Notes under the pieces: generated by a model | Seen by the model: the letters and a program-made list of their open reading frames with translations, nothing else | Told to the model about the DNA's origin: nothing | The model's database searches: none | Shown: in pieces, positions 23,055-35,448 of the stretch | Layout: every line of letters begins with the position of its first letter | Numbering within the stretch: the stretch's first letter is position 1 | Assembly (NCBI GenBank): GCA_028571685.1 | Contig: CM053141.1 | Span: 138,846,833 to 138,910,832, forward strand | Reading direction: 5' to 3' | Source of the DNA: Heterohyrax brucei | Taxonomy: Eukaryota; Chordata; Mammalia; Hyracoidea; Procaviidae | DNA length: 64,000 nucleotides | Position numbers and translations under genes: made by a program

Positions 23055-26000
23055 TCAAAGATCTTTTCTTCTGTGCTTAAATCCATTTTTAGGTCTTTGT
23101 AGTAGAGGTTTCATACAATACTTGTCCTTTTGCAGCTGATGGATTTCACTCAGCATGATGTCTTCTAGTTGATACCAGTTTATGAAATGCTTCCTAAAAT
23201 CATCATTGCTCTTTATCAATGCATAGTGTTCCATTGTGTATATGTACCATAGTTTGTTTATCCATTCATCTGTTGATGAGCATCTAAGTTGATTCCATCT
23301 TTTTGCTATCATGGACAGTGTTGCAATAAAGATTCATGTGCATGTGTCTGTTCATGGGACTGCCATTCTTTCTGTAAGATATATCCTGAGCAGTGGGATT
23401 ACTGGATCATATGGGTTTTTTTATTTCTAGCTTTTTAAGAAAGTGGCAAATTGTTTTCCAAAGAGGTTGTATCATTTTGCGTTCCCTCCAGCAGTGTAGG
23501 AGAGTTCCAATCTTTCTACATTCTCTCCAGCGTTTGTTGCTTGTGTTTCTTTGGATTATTGCTAACCTCACTGAGGTGAGACGATATCTCACTGTAGTTT
23601 GGATTTGGATTTCTCTAATAGCTAATGATTGTGAGCACTTCCTCATCTGTCTTTTGGCTGCCTGGATATCTTCTTTGGTGAAGTGTGTCCTCTCCTTTGT
23701 CCATTGTTTAATTGGGTTATTTACCTTTTTCTTGATGATGTTTTGCAGTACTTTGTAGATTATTGAAATCAAATGTCAATCTGACATGTAGTTGCCAAAT
23801 AGTTTTTCTCATTCTATAGGTAGACTTTTAACTCTCTTGATAAAGTCTGGATGAATGTAAGTGTTTGGTTTTTAGTAGTTCCCATTTATCTGTCTTCTCT
23901 TCTATTATTCATGCATTGTTGGTCAGATTTTGTAGTTTATCTAAGCCATGTATTAGAATTTCCGTTCTTGTCCCTATTTTTTCTTGCATGATCTTTATCA
24001 TTTCAGGTTTGATATTTAAGTCTTTGATCCATTTTGAGTTAGTTTTTATGTATGGTGTGAGATATAGGTCTTGTTTCAGTTTTTTTGCAGATGGATATCC
24101 AATTTTGCTAACACCATTTGTTAAAGAACCTGGTTTTACCCCAGTTTACAATCTTTGGGTCTTTGTCGAATATTAGCTGTTCACAGGAAGATGGTGATAT
24201 TTTTGGGGTCTCTATTCTATTGCATTGGTCTATATTCCTCTTTTTGTACCAGTACCAGACCATTTTGACTACTGTGGCAGTGTAGTAGATTCTAAGGTCA
24301 GATTGTGTGAGGCCTCCCACTGTGTTCCTTTTTGTCAATAGTGCTTTACTTATCTGGATTTTCTTCCCTTTCCAATCAAAGTTGGTTATTTGTTTCTCCA
24401 TCTCATTAAAAAATTACTTTGGAATTTGTATTGGGATTGTATTGTATATGTAGATCACTTTGGGTAGAATAGACATTTTCACAATGTTAGGTTTTCCTGT
24501 CCATTACCAAGGTAGATTTCTCCACTTCTGCATTAGGGCCTTCTAATTTTCTCTGTATGGGTCTCTCACTTCTCTGGTTAGATTTATTCCTAGATATTTT
24601 ATCTTCTTGGGGCTATGTAAATGGTATTGATTTGGTGATGTCTTCTTTGATGATCTCTTTTTTGGTGTAAAGGAATGCTACTGACTCACTTGTTTATCTT
24701 GTATCTTCATACTTTGCTGAACTCTTCTATTAGTTCCAGTAGTTTATTTACGTGTTCTTTAGGGTTCTCTGTGTATATGATCATATCATCTGCAAATACA
24801 GATATTTTTATTCCTTCTTTACTGATGCAGATGCCATTTATTTCTTTGTCTTGACTGATTGCTCTGGCCAGAACCTCTAGCATCATGTTGGATAGGATGG
24901 TGAGAGTGGGCATCTCACCATCCTAGTTCCCGTTCTCCAGGAGAATTCTTTAAGTCTCTCTCCATTCAGAACAAGGTAGGTGGTTGGCTTTGCATAGCTG
25001 CCATTCATTGCAATGAGGAATTTCCCTTCTATTCCTATTTTGCTGAGAATGGGTGTTGGACTTTGTAAAATGCCTTTTCTGCATCAATTAACAAAATTAG
25101 GTGATTCTTATCCTTTGTTTTATTTATGTGGTTGATCACATTAGTTGTTTTTCTGATATTGCACCAGCCCTGCATCCCTGGTTTGAATCCAACTTGGTCA
25201 TGATCAATTATTTTTTTGATGTGTTGACTTCTATTGGCTAGGATTTTGTTGAAGATGTTTGCATCTAGGTTCATCAGTGATATTGGTCTGTAATTTTCAT
25301 TTATTGTGGGATCTTTCCCTGTCTTTGGCATCAGAGTTATGCTGGCTTTCTAGAATGAATTTGAGAATATTCTGTCCCCTTCTATGCTGTGAAATATCCT
25401 CAGTAGTATTTAAATTAACTTCTCTCTAAAAGTTTGGTGGACTTCTCTGGTGAAGTCGTCTGGATCAGGACTTTTTTTGGTTGGTAGTTTTTTTTTTATT
25501 GCTTTTTCAATCTCTTATTTCATGGTCAGTCTATTAATTTGTTGTATTTCTCATGATAATTTTGGTAGGTGATATGAATCTAGAATATTTTGTCCATTTC
25601 CTCTAGGTTTTCAAATCTGTTATAGTACAATATCTTGTAGTATTCTTTTATTTTGATTTCAGTTGGGTCTATTGTGACATCTCCCGTCTCATTTCTTATT
25701 CAGGCTGTTTGTTTCCTCTCCTGTTTTTCTTTTGTAAGTTTCGCCAATGGTTTATCAATTTTATTAATCTGTTCAAAAAAACAGCTGTTGATTTTGTTAA
25801 TTCTTTCAACTGTTTTTCTATTCTCTAATTCATTTAATTCTGCTTTAGTTTTTATTATCTGTTTTCCTCTGGTGCCCAAGGGGTTCTTTTGTTTTTCTCT
25901 TTCCACTTGCTCAAGTCTTAGAGTTAAGTTTTTGGTTTGGGCCCTTTCCTCATTCCAGATGTGTGCACTTATAGGGATAAACTGTCCTCTGAGCACTGCT

Positions 26001-26413
26001 TTTGCTATATCCCATATGTTCTGGTAGGATATGTTTTCATTCTCATTTGAGTCCATGAATTTCTTTATTGCATATTTGATTTCTTCTACAACCCATGACT
26101 TTTTAAGTGAAATATTGTTCAATTTCTATTAATTCAAATTTATACTCACATGTCTTCTGCTGTTGATTTCAACTTTTATGGCTTTATGGTTGAAGAAGAT
26201 GCTTTGCAATAATTCAGTGGTTTGAATTTTGTTAAGACTTGCTTTATGATCTAATATGTGGTCTGTTCTGGAGAATGTTCTATGTACATTAGAAAAGAGC
26301 ATGTACTTTTCTGTTGTTGGGTAACAAGTTCTGTATATGTTGATGAGGTCTAGTTGGTTGGCTGTTGCAATAAGATCTGTATCTTTATTGAGCTTTTTTC
26401 TGGATGCTGTCAA
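23055..26413 (-). pseudogene. L1 ORF2 copy B, decayed
   Basis: Remains of the L1 endonuclease-reverse transcriptase. From the N-terminal side (right) the readable minus-strand stretches are 26413-26129 (endonuclease C-terminal half, with DLINIYRT and DHK-type blocks), 26122-25700 (linker), 25331-25035 (RT palm with [11 protein letters not shown], where the usual Asp before Lys is Tyr), 24913-24707 (ISVFADDMIIYTENPKE, catalytic FADD intact at 24785-24796), 24401-24108, 23772-23407 and 23312-23055 (ORF2 C-terminus with WNQ...STDEWINKLWYIYTMEHY). Frame changes between blocks and the missing endonuclease start show that it is dead. Confidence 0.92.
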
Positions 26414-26589
26414 GCCCCTTGATGATGCTTGACTTGGTGCCTGGCCCCAGCTGGGTCCTCAGGTGTGGCAGGATCCTGGCTAATTAAGATGGTGACCTAC
26501 TTGTGCTGACTGTTTGACATCATGCCAGTTGAGACTATAGTCTTGCTCAGGGAAGTGAGGAGAGAAGGATGCCTCCACATTCAGCTTCC

Positions 26590-27500
26590 AGGGACCACTG
26601 CGTTCTCTAGGTGTGCTTATCTGAAAAACTGCTTTTCTACTCAGAGAGGTGTTGACCATTGACAGCCAATGGCAGTTGGGTCCTCAGGGGTGGCAGGCTC
26701 TGCCTTGTGGCTGACAAAAGTGGTGACCTACTTATGGAGTCTCTCGGGGGCTATCATCCTAAGCTATGATGTGACCCAGTGAAGGGAGGCTGCCAGTAAC
26801 CACTGCGGTCTCTAGATGTGCTTATCTTAAGAACTGCTTTTCTGCTGTAAGAGGCATTGATAAGTGGCAGCTGATAGCAGCCAGGCCCCTACTCATGGAG
26901 TTTCTTGGAGGCCATCAGCAGATGGTGTGACATGGCTTAAAGAAGGGAGAGGTTAGGGCCCTGTCATACTTAGCTGCCAGCTGCCACTATGTTCTCTAGG
27001 AGTGATTGTCTTAAAAACATCTTTTCTGCTGGGAGAAGCACTGTCCAGACAGGCATTGTTGCTCATCGTGGGAGTTAGCCCCAGTAGATTCCTCAGGCAT
27101 GGCTGACTCAGCCTCTCAGCTGACCAGGATGGCATCCCACCTGAGTCACTTCTCCTGTAGAGAGTCAGCATTATCTGTGGTGCAACTCAGAGAAGAGATT
27201 GGGGGAGGGGCACCACCTCACTCAGCCACCAGCTTTCACTACAGTGCTCTAGGATAGATTGTCTTATGAACAGCTTTTCTGCTGGTTGAGAAGCACTATT
27301 GAGACAGGCACTGTTTCTCAGCATGGGATTTAGCCCTCCACCTCTCAATGGCTGTCTCTCCTGTCCTGGATCAGTACTATCTATGGCATAGCTCAAGGAA
27401 GAGAGGGGAGGGCACTGACACCCTTGGTTACCAGCCACTGCTGGGTTCTCTAGGTGTTACTGTCCCAAGCACAGCTTATCTGCTGTGGCATATATCATTT
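26590..27500 (-). repeat. Tandem monomers in 5' UTR of L1 copy B
   Basis: Five degenerate units share the core tctctagg...gcttttctgct...agaagcactgt. The core anchor gcttttct (or a one-base variant) falls at 26631, 26836, 27020, 27273 and 27474, giving spacings of 205, 184, 253 and 201 bp. The same core occurs twice, 198 bp apart, in the 5' UTR of L1 copy C. In L1 families with monomeric 5' UTRs each unit adds promoter activity. Confidence 0.8.
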
Positions 27501-27799
27501 ACCTAGACACTGTAGCTCAGCATAGTAGCCAGCCCTGCCAGGCTCTCAAGCTTGGCAGACCCAGTCCCACTCTCCTGGTTAACAAAGAAGGCATCTGTAC
27601 CTCTAATCCTCTCAACCACTGCACCAGCAGGAGCAGGACTCACTGCACGGCTGTCTCACCTCCAACAAGGTAGTTTCCCTCTTCCTGTCACCCAGTCTGG
27701 TCTCACAGCCCTAGGCCTGATTGTGGGGCTCCCAGAATGTCAGTTATTTTTCTAGGCCTTAGTTTTCATAGGGAATAGAGGAGATGTATGACTAGTCTT

Positions 27800-27810
27800 C
27801 CATCTTGGCC
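27800..27810 (-). promoter_or_regulatory. L1 5'-end YY1-like site
   Basis: The plus strand reads ccatcttggcc, so the sense L1 strand has ggccaagatgg, followed by aagactag. This is the usual first motif of mammalian L1 elements and matches the YY1 core CCATnTT that positions L1 transcription. It lies within about 15 bp of the L1 boundary. Copy C has the decayed form gtcaagattgaggacta at the same place. Confidence 0.75.
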
Positions 27811-27817
27811 CTGCCTC

Positions 27818-28224
27818 TTTTTTTTCTGTTTTGATGATGGTTGGTGCACATTTATTCAGCACCAGTGTTTTGTTCCAAATTGATATGACTAACAAACCCC
27901 CAGCCAGTTCTACTAAGGAGATTAGGGTTATCTTCCTAGGTAGACATACACACTGTGTTAAATGAAAAAGGCTCCTTTCAATGCCTGACACGTGGTATAT
28001 ACCTGGTTTATATTAAGACTTTCTCTTTCTCCTGCTTCTCAGTTAATTAAGTTTGCTTAATGCCTTTGCTAAGATAGAACCAGTCTTTTCATTTGTCGTT
28101 ACTTTGCATTGTTAGAAAAAATGAGCAAGCTGTCCAAGATGACTGTGAGTCAAGTCATGTCAACAATTTTTGCCTTCTTCCCTTTCATGGTTTGTATATT
28201 CTTTCTTTCTTCCTTTTTTTTTGT
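27818..28224. other. Unassigned DNA
   Basis: Sequence flanking the 5' end of L1 copy B, beginning with a T run. No gene or repeat recognised. Confidence 0.5.
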
Positions 28225-28410
28225 TTTGAAATTCAGGCTTATTGAGGCATCATTAATATGCAGTAAAGTTTACCCTTTTTTGATGTAGTTTGGTGACTGA
28301 GAAATGTATACAGTTCTATAACTATCATAAAAACACAAAATAATTTCATCATTGCAAAAAGTTTCCTTGTGATCTTTCTCAAATCTTTCCTCTTCTTGGA
28401 TTTCTTCAAG
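28225..28410 (-). mobile_element. Ancient L1M-type 3' fragment
   Basis: aaattcaggcttattgaggc, atgcagtaaagtttaccctt, gaaatgtatacagttctata and aaaagtttccttgtgatctt follow the antisense order of old L1 3' UTRs. Highly diverged. Confidence 0.6.
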
Positions 28411-28677
28411 TGTTTAGTGATGAAACCTATAGATAACAGTTGTGGCTTTTCCATGCCATTGGGTGGATCTCTTTCTCTAGGGAGCATCAGAGCTGAGGGG
28501 GGCTGACACTGAGCTCTGTGAATGAGGTGGGACATGCTAACGTTACTTGTGGGTGTGGAGTAGGAAGGCAGCAGTTCTGCAGCTTTTGCCTGAGCTCATA
28601 TTCCACAGTGTAATTGATCTGATGCAAGAGGATAGGAATGGGGTGGGAGAAGCTATCTGGATCATTACTCAGTACAA

Positions 28678-28745
28678 GTTTGTGGCTGTCATCAAGTCGC
28701 TTCTGACTCATAGTGACCCTATAGGACATAGCAGAATAGCCCAAG
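28678..28745 (-). mobile_element. AfroSINE fragment
   Basis: ctgtcatcaagtcgcttctg, actcatagtgaccctatagg and acatagcagaatagccc are the 3' third of an AfroSINE in antisense. The tRNA-like head is missing. Confidence 0.75.
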
Positions 28746-31634
28746 ACGTCAGCAAGTAGTTAAATTGCTTCAATGTCTTCTTAGGGAAAACATTTCCCCC
28801 ATGAAAAAGAAGAATGTGATCTCTACCTGTGAACAAGTTTCATGACTCACACTGCTATTAGCATGTACTTTGAATCTCCACATTCTAGTTTTTTGTTTTT
28901 TTAAGTAAAATAAAATTAAGTCCAAGTTAAAAAAAAACAAAACCAAAAAAGAACAGCGTCTCACCAGCAGTTTTAGGAAGTGTCCTAAAGACATTTAGGT
29001 GTTGCCAACTTACAGAAATTTAATTTAGCTGTTCTGTAAATGTGGTTTTATGATAGGTTACCTCATCAATTCACATTATGTGTTTGTGAGATAGCTGGAA
29101 ACTACAGTTTGATTTTTACTAACATGTATCCTGAAATAAGGCTGCTTTTCCTGGGCCTCAGAAAAATCCAAAAGGGAGTCAAAACCTCAATTAAAATCTA
29201 CTAGAGTGGATATAAAAATATAGAATACATAGCCAAGTTCAGTATCTGTTAATTTTTTTTGAAATAAATGCTTTAGAAGAGGAGACACAATTTAATAGCA
29301 AAACCAAAACAACTATTTCTTATCCCAAACCACAGATTATCACAGAGATATCTTTTATCTTTGTTCTTTTCTTTCTTTTACATAGAAATTCCAAGGGGGA
29401 AAGCAGAAAGCCTATGAAAACAGTTTTTCTTAGAATTACAAAAATCTGTGGTGGGTGATCTGCTGTCTCCTCACAGGGAGCTCTTGGACTGCTCACATTC
29501 TGGCAGTAAAGACTCTTCATTGCACGAGGAGGGAAGAGGAAGAGTGAGGCCATCTCAGCTTTCAAACTTCTCCTGAGGGGCTGATGCCCAGCTGTTCCTG
29601 TTAGGAAGTGCATGAAACTCTCACCCTTGAAGGGCCTTACATTTCTTCTGGGCCTTAGCTTTGATCTCCTCCCTTCCTCTCCCTTCTAGTGTCTGCTGAC
29701 ACTAAGGAGTTACAGTCTGGGGATCAAATACTGGAGTATTCGAGGTGGTGAGTAATCTAACCTTCATTGTGCTCAACCTTATCAGGGATGCTATCCTGAC
29801 ACATAATTTTATATAGGTCAATGACGCTTTCAGTAAAGCTTTTGCCCTGTCATTGGAGTCTAACCCAGCTTTGGTATTAACATAGTGTGACTGAGACAGG
29901 CTTAGTTTTGTCATCTGTAAAAAGTGGATGGCTAAACATACACTTCTTAAAATCAAGTAGCTGATGTGCTGGGTCTTAGTGAGTTTCAGAGGGGCTCAAG
30001 TTCTCTACAAACATAAGATGATGTTATTGTTGTTTTTCTTATCCATGTTCTAGTCACATGCCTGGCCCTCCCACGAAAACCAGCTGCTCTTGTTTCTCTT
30101 GTGACCCTCTGTGGCATGTTGGGGACGTAAGTACTTGGCTTTGTCACTGTTTGCATGTAGTCACTCAGATCATTCCCAGTTACCACCTCCTGCCCTGAGG
30201 GGTTTGGCAGCCCTGCAGCAGCCAGTGTCCCTGGAATTAGGCTCACGTGGGCGGGCCTACCTTATTATTACACCTCAAGACCTCCTAAAAGCTGTCACTG
30301 TCCTTCAGGGTCACATGGCCTCAAGGGTTAGACCTGAGCTGGAGAGGAAGAGTCCGGAGGCTTGCCAACATATTCAGGGAGTTGCTGAGTGAGTCTGTAT
30401 GTGAGCACGAAAGGACGAGAGGGTGAGGTGAGGATGATGTCACAGTGGCATTTGAAGAATTGGGTGTAGGAGGGAGGATGTAGAGCAGGCTGAGGAAAGG
30501 TGACGCCCTGTGTGCTTGTGTGGAAACACAACGAATGCCACGTAAATCAGGAGGGCGACAAGAAAACCTGGCTAAACTATCTCAAGTTGAAGCTCCTGTT
30601 ACTTGTTTCTTTTCAGGTCACTTCCACTGCCTCTATAGTGTGTGTGTGTATTCCCCCCATTGTGTCTGTTTCACTTGGCCCGTAGATGAGAGGGGGTGGG
30701 AGGGAAGGAATGAGTCTGGCAAGGCACAGAGAGAATGACACTGCCCTCTAGCCACCATAGCGAAAACTACAGACATCACCTGAGTGCTTCTGGACAGCAA
30801 GCAACTTTGGAAAAATATGTCTTTCACTGACACTTGGGGAATTATATCATTTGGATTTTTCTCTGGAATGAAAAATAGGCTAATAAGATCAATTAAAAAG
30901 AAAGGCAAAAATTAAAAAGTTAAAAGACTCATTCATCACTGAATGTTTATGGTAGCTGAAGTGTTTGATAACTCAAAATGAAGCATGGAGCTCTAAACCA
31001 GGTAGAAATATCCTTTCACTTTGTGTCCCCATCTCGTTCACTAAGTGGCACATAACCTAGTCAGCAGCAGCAGCAGCAGACAGATGCACTGATGATGTCT
31101 GAGAGAATGAGACCTGTGTCACCAGACCTTGTTGTCACTCATAGTCTCCCCTTCCCAGCCCTCATCATCAGGGAGAGGATTGGAGGTGGTAAAGAAGGAA
31201 GTGTGTATTTCAAAGTTAAGCACATGTTAGAAACCCAAATGTTGATAATTTGGTGTCCTTGGGCTTGCAGCTGGCTTGCCCTCGTCTTCCAGGCAAGAAG
31301 GCGGAGAGGCAGAGGGTTGAGCAATTATCACACGAAGACAACCACGTGCAGTTCAGCTCTGGGAGTCTCTAATTTGGGAGTTAATCCATTCTCAGAAAAA
31401 GGGAAAAGTCAGAATCAAGACACTCATCAAGAGGTAACTTTGGTAAGGTAAAACTGTCCACAATACTGGAGAAACTAGCAGAACCTGTCTAAGGTGAGAT
31501 CATGGAAACATCACAGACAAGCCCAAACTGCCTGAGGGACCCCAAACTGCTGGGCTGAGGGCTATGGGGACCATGGTGTTGGGAACCTTCTAGCTCAGCT
31601 GGCGTAACATAGTTTATGATAGTGTTGCCAATTT
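28746..31634. other. Unassigned DNA with a short (CAG)6
   Basis: No gene recognised. It holds a (cag)6 run at 31062-31079, a short (gt)n run near 30640 and G+C-richer patches near 30060-30400. The open frame at 31092-31451 (119 codons, plus strand) shows no known domain. The last part, 31490-31634, may be an older LTR remnant next to the LTR at 31635, but I cannot place it. Confidence 0.45.
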
Positions 31635-32090
31635 GGTGGGGCCGTCGTTCCCAATAATTTGTGATTTTCCTATGCTATGCATCCTAATCGCTGGCTGTGG
31701 CTAATAAATAGGATGATTATGTGAAAAGAGGATGAGGGAGGGATTGCAACACCCTTGCTAAGGGAGTTTCCCTGGAGTGTGGCTTGCGCTACCTTTCATC
31801 CTTTCATCCCACGGGAGATAAAAAGAAAGGGAAGCAAACAGAGAGCTGGGGACCTCATACCATCAAGAAAGCAGAATCAGGAGTAGAGCATGTCCTTCAG
31901 ACCTGAGGTTTCTGTGTCAAGATGCTCCTGCACCACAGACTGATGCAACACAAGGACCTTGACAAAGAGGAAAACCTTCCCCAGGAGCGGACATCCTGAG
32001 TTCAAACTTGTAGCCTACTGGACTGTGTGAAAATAAACTTTTCTTTACTAATGCTATCCACTCGTAGTATTTGTGTTAAAGCAGCACTAG
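31635..32090 (+). mobile_element. MaLR-like LTR, 5'-truncated
   Basis: Matches the 3' LTR at 40726-41277: ttgtgattttcctatgctat, ggagtttccctggagtgtgg, ggggacctcataccatcaag, gcctactggactgtgtga, then an aataaa signal in gaaaataaacttttc and an end near gcagcactaga. The first ~80 bp are missing or unrecognisable. Confidence 0.82.
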
Positions 32091-32102
32091 ATCAATAAAA
32101 CA

Positions 32103-32231
32103 CTGAGTGGCCTTATCAGACAGAGTAGAACTGCCCCGTAGTGTTTCTAAGGAGTGCCTAGTGGATTCAAACTGCTGACTTTTTGGTTAGCAGCTGTAGC
32201 ACTTAACCATTACACCACCAGAGTTTCCAGC
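32103..32231 (-). mobile_element. AfroSINE, 3' end missing
   Basis: Antisense SINE without its 3' end: agacagagtagaactgcccc, gtttctaaggagtgcctagt, ggttagcagctgtagcactt, attacaccaccagagtttcc. It sits between the LTR and the L2. Confidence 0.87.
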
Positions 32232-33200
32232 AGTCACAGTGATCTTTAAAAAATGGAATTGTGTCACTCTTCTGCTTAAAGCACATCCAATACTTCACAC
32301 CCTCTTACATAAAACCATAAACTCCTCCCAGTGGCTACCAGGCCTCCAGGAGCTAGTACTTTTATAACCTCACATTGGTCCCTTTCCTGCTGGCTTGCTG
32401 CCTCCTGCCACACTGGCCTCCTTTGTGTGCCTTGAATGTATTAAGGTTTTTTTCATCTCAGGATGAGATGACTGAAATGCTCTTTTTGGAATCTGCCAGC
32501 ACCTTCCCATCTGTCAAGTCTCTGCTTAAATGTCAGAAAGACCTTCTATGATAGCCCTGCTCCAAGTAGCCCCCAGACTCACAGTCTATCACACTACTCT
32601 ATTTATTTTCTTCGTAGCATTTAATACTATTTGTAATCTTCTTCCACCACCCATCTGTCAGTTTGCAATAGTGCAGTGGTTTGAATGTTGCTATGATGCT
32701 GGAAGTTATACCACTGGTATTTCAAATGCTAACAGGGTAACCTGTGGTAGACAGGTTTCACTGGAGCTCCCAGACTAAGAGATACTAGGAAGAAAGGCCT
32801 GGAAGTCTATGTCTGATAATCAGCCAATGAACATCCTATGGATCACAACAGAATACTGTCTGGTATAGTGCAGGAAGGTGAACACACAGGGTTGGAAGGC
32901 ACTCAAAGCACACAGTGGCTTCAACAACGGGCCAGAGGATACTGTGCTTGTGAAGACAGTGCGAGACTGGGCAGCATTTCATCCTGTTGGCTATGAGGTC
33001 ATCCTGTGTCAGGTCTGACTTGACGGTAACATAATGTCCTTGACTATTTATATACTTGTTTATTGGCTTTCTCCACTGGAATATAAGCTCCTTGAGGTCA
33101 GGAACTTTTCCCTGTATTGTTTATTGCTCTTCTTCCAAGGCGTAGACCAATATCTGACACATAGAAAATGCTCAAACGTATCTGTCAAATGAATAAATTA
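32232..33200 (+). mobile_element. L2 LINE 3' part, interrupted
   Basis: Ancient L2. The first half (about 32480-32645) has gtctctgcttaaatgtcaga, gtagcccccagactcacagt and ttttcttcgtagcatttaat. After a 385-bp RTE-derived insertion it resumes with cttgtttattggctttctcc, actggaatataagctccttg, aggtcaggaacttt and cacatagaaaatgctcaaa, the L2 3' end. The rejoined order is that of a standard L2 3' end, which fixes the insertion boundaries well. Confidence 0.85.
32651..33035 (+). mobile_element. Short RTE-derived element (5' UTR fused to 3' tail)
   Basis: About 259 bp of RTE 5' UTR (32651-32909; compare 16988-17240) is joined directly to about 126 bp of RTE 3' tail (gcagtgcgagactgggcagc...aggtctgacttgacggtaac). 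All protein-coding sequence is absent. The junction reads actcaaagcacacagtggc. A second element at 35449-35825 has the same structure and the same junction. It lies inside an L2. Confidence 0.85.
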
Positions 33201-34326
33201 CCAAACGTCTTCCAGTTTCTTGATTTCGGGACAGCACTATTTCCTTCACGAATCTACTAAGAAACAAGACTTGTGACTTACTCAGGAAATTGAAAACACA
33301 AAGGCTGCCTCAAAGGCTAGTAGAAGCAAAGAGGGAGCCTGGCTACAGGAAGGAGAAGCGTGGGAAGGGAGAGGAGGAACTGAGTCTTGTGCCAAGATCG
33401 CCAGTAAATGTTTCTCGATTTATCCACACACATTTGTGATGGGATCTTGTTACACAGAACAGCACATTCCAAAGCAGCAGGAACAGCAGAAAAGAATGAA
33501 AGGCTAAGGAAGCAAGCCTTGAGAGGAGAAAGTCACTTTCTGACAAGAATTCTTTCATCTCAGCATTTCTTCATGGATTTCAAGTAACTGGCAGTATTTT
33601 AATGTGCACATTTGCTTGGGAAGTAAAGATGGTTTTACACGTATATTTTCAAAATGAGATTTATTAAAGCAGACTTTCAAGGTTTTTGTTTTTCTACTAT
33701 TTTTTCCTTCCTTGTAAGTATAACAGTTACCACCTTGGTTTAGGTGGAAGTTCTGAAGCATCAGACTCTTCCCCAGTAAGATTATCTTCTGCAACTTGCT
33801 TAAATTTCCTGTAAGTAAATGAATGCAGCTTTAAAATGTTAGTAATTAATTTCAACAAATACTCACTGAGAATTTGCTATGAACAAACTTGGAAGCCTTG
33901 AATATAGCGGATTTTGAGAACCCGAAGGACAGTTTCTGTTCATTTTAGTGTTTCAAAGCTGTCACACACCTTTGAAGGGCAATGGCTTTGGTGCTCTGTC
34001 CTTTCCTGGACTATAAGCATCTGTCTTCACCTTGGGAGCCCTCTTGCCAAGGGTATGGCCACCCTAGGCTTGCCACCCTGCCATGCCCCACAGAGTTCCT
34101 ATTTCCTCCCCCAGCCACTGCCAGGTGTAAGATATGGGTCCCTGATGTTAGCACAAGCCACCATACCTTCCCAGCCTAGAGAAATATCTTTTCTCTCCTT
34201 TGCTACATCTCCTTTTATTCTACCTCCCCTCCACCAGCATAACCCACTTTAGGAGCACAAGCTTTTGAAGACCAAAGACCAACTAGAAGTAGCAGGGGGT
34301 TTTCTTTCAAGCTTCTGCCACAAACC
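33201..34326. other. Unassigned DNA
   Basis: No gene or repeat recognised. The open frame at 33914-34252 (112 codons, plus strand) is proline- and leucine-rich with no known domain. Confidence 0.5.
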
Positions 34327-34846
34327 TGTCTGAATTACCTAGTGCTGATATAACAAATACCCCAGGTGGATGGCTTTAACAAACAGTGATTTCCTGTCTC
34401 ACAGTCTAGGCAGCTAGAAGTTCAAAATCAGGGTGCCAGCTCTAGGGGAAGACTTTCTCTCTGTGTTAATTTTGAGGGAAGTCCTTATTATCAACCTTCC
34501 CCTGGTTTAGGAGTGTTTCAGCACAGGAACCCTAGTTTCAAAGACATGCTCTTCTCCTGGCTCGGCTTTCTGGCCAATAGAAGATTTCCTTTCTCTCTCT
34601 CTTCCCTTCTCTCTTTTATATCTAAAAAAGAGTGATTCAAGATAGAACCTAATCTTGTAAACTGAGTCTTACCTCATTAGCATAACTGCCTCTAATTGTG
34701 CTTCATTAGCATCATAGAGGTAGGATTTATAACTTACAGGAAAAATCACATCGGATGACAAAATGGTGGACAATCACGCAGTACTGGGAATCATGATCTA
34801 GTCAAGTTGACACACATTTTGGGGGGATGAAATTCAATCCGTGACA
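34327..34846 (-). mobile_element. MaLR-like solo LTR
   Basis: 520-bp antisense LTR with TG...CA ends (tgtctgaattacctagtgct to aatccgtgaca). It aligns with the LTR at 18145-18662 throughout, for example tggatggctttaacaaacag, ggatgacaaaatggtgga and aagttgacacacattttggg. The neighbours do not show a clear 5-bp duplication. No internal region. Confidence 0.88.
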
Positions 34847-34904
34847 CCTCCCCTCAAGTAACTGGCAATCAGATCAATAATTCAAAAGTTATCCTATGTA
34901 TATT

Positions 34905-34977
34905 CAATCCTGTGAGTCAGTTCTACTCTGTCCTGTAGGTTTCTGTGAGACAGCATCAACTCCATGGCAGCAGGTTA
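34905..34977 (+). mobile_element. AfroSINE or RTE tail fragment
   Basis: gtgagtcagttctactctgt, cctgtaggtttctgtgagac and agcatcaactccatggcagc are the last ~70 bp of an AfroSINE-type 3' end. Confidence 0.65.
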
Positions 34978-35448
34978 TACTTAATTAGGTGAACAATGAG
35001 GAGCCACTGAAAATTAATGGATAACAGTATTCATCCTTCATTGGTCACATTTTCTTTCTACTAGGTAAAGGATGGAGGGGAAGTAACAAAGTCAAAAGAA
35101 ACATAAGAATGGAAGAATGTGAAGATTTGGTGGGCACAGTCTTATAGGGAGCCTACTTCTTCTGGTGAACTAATCTGGCCTGCCTCCTTTTTCTCTGACT
35201 TTGCTGAATTAAGGGCTGAAACAGCTGGTCCCAGTAACAATGCCGAGAGGGTTCTGGTTGCACCTAGAGTGGAAATCAACTCTTCATTTTTCCTGGGTGT
35301 TATATTAATTTTGAAGGCTATCTATGATGAGTTTTAACCAGAGACTGTTTGCCAGCAGGGTTTCTATATTGATAGAAATTGTACTAGGTCTCAAATAACA
35401 GAAATCCAGAAAACAAGTGACTTAAGAAAGATGTTGTTCTTCTTATTT
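34978..35448. other. Unassigned DNA
   Basis: No gene or repeat recognised. Confidence 0.5.

Larger units (their letters stand above)
22080..27817 (-). mobile_element. L1 LINE copy B, 5' UTR present, ORF1 lost
   Basis: Antisense L1. The 3' UTR occupies about 22080-23050 (matching 47150-48100 of copy C), ORF2 about 23055-26408, and the tandem-monomer 5' UTR about 26409-27817, ending at the typical L1 start. Near 26408 the sequence passes directly from the middle of the endonuclease domain to 5' UTR, so the first half of the endonuclease and all of ORF1 are missing (roughly 2 kb compared with copy C). A 29-bp SINE tail sits at 22119-22147. Confidence 0.92.

Noticed and set aside
31092-31451. 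119-codon plus-strand open frame close to (CAG)6
   Set aside because: No recognisable protein family, and the CAG run lies upstream of its start; I found no reason to call it coding or a polyglutamine gene.
33914-34252. 112-codon proline-rich plus-strand open frame as a possible host exon
   Set aside because: No known domain, no conserved splice signals that I can defend, and another frame overlaps it.
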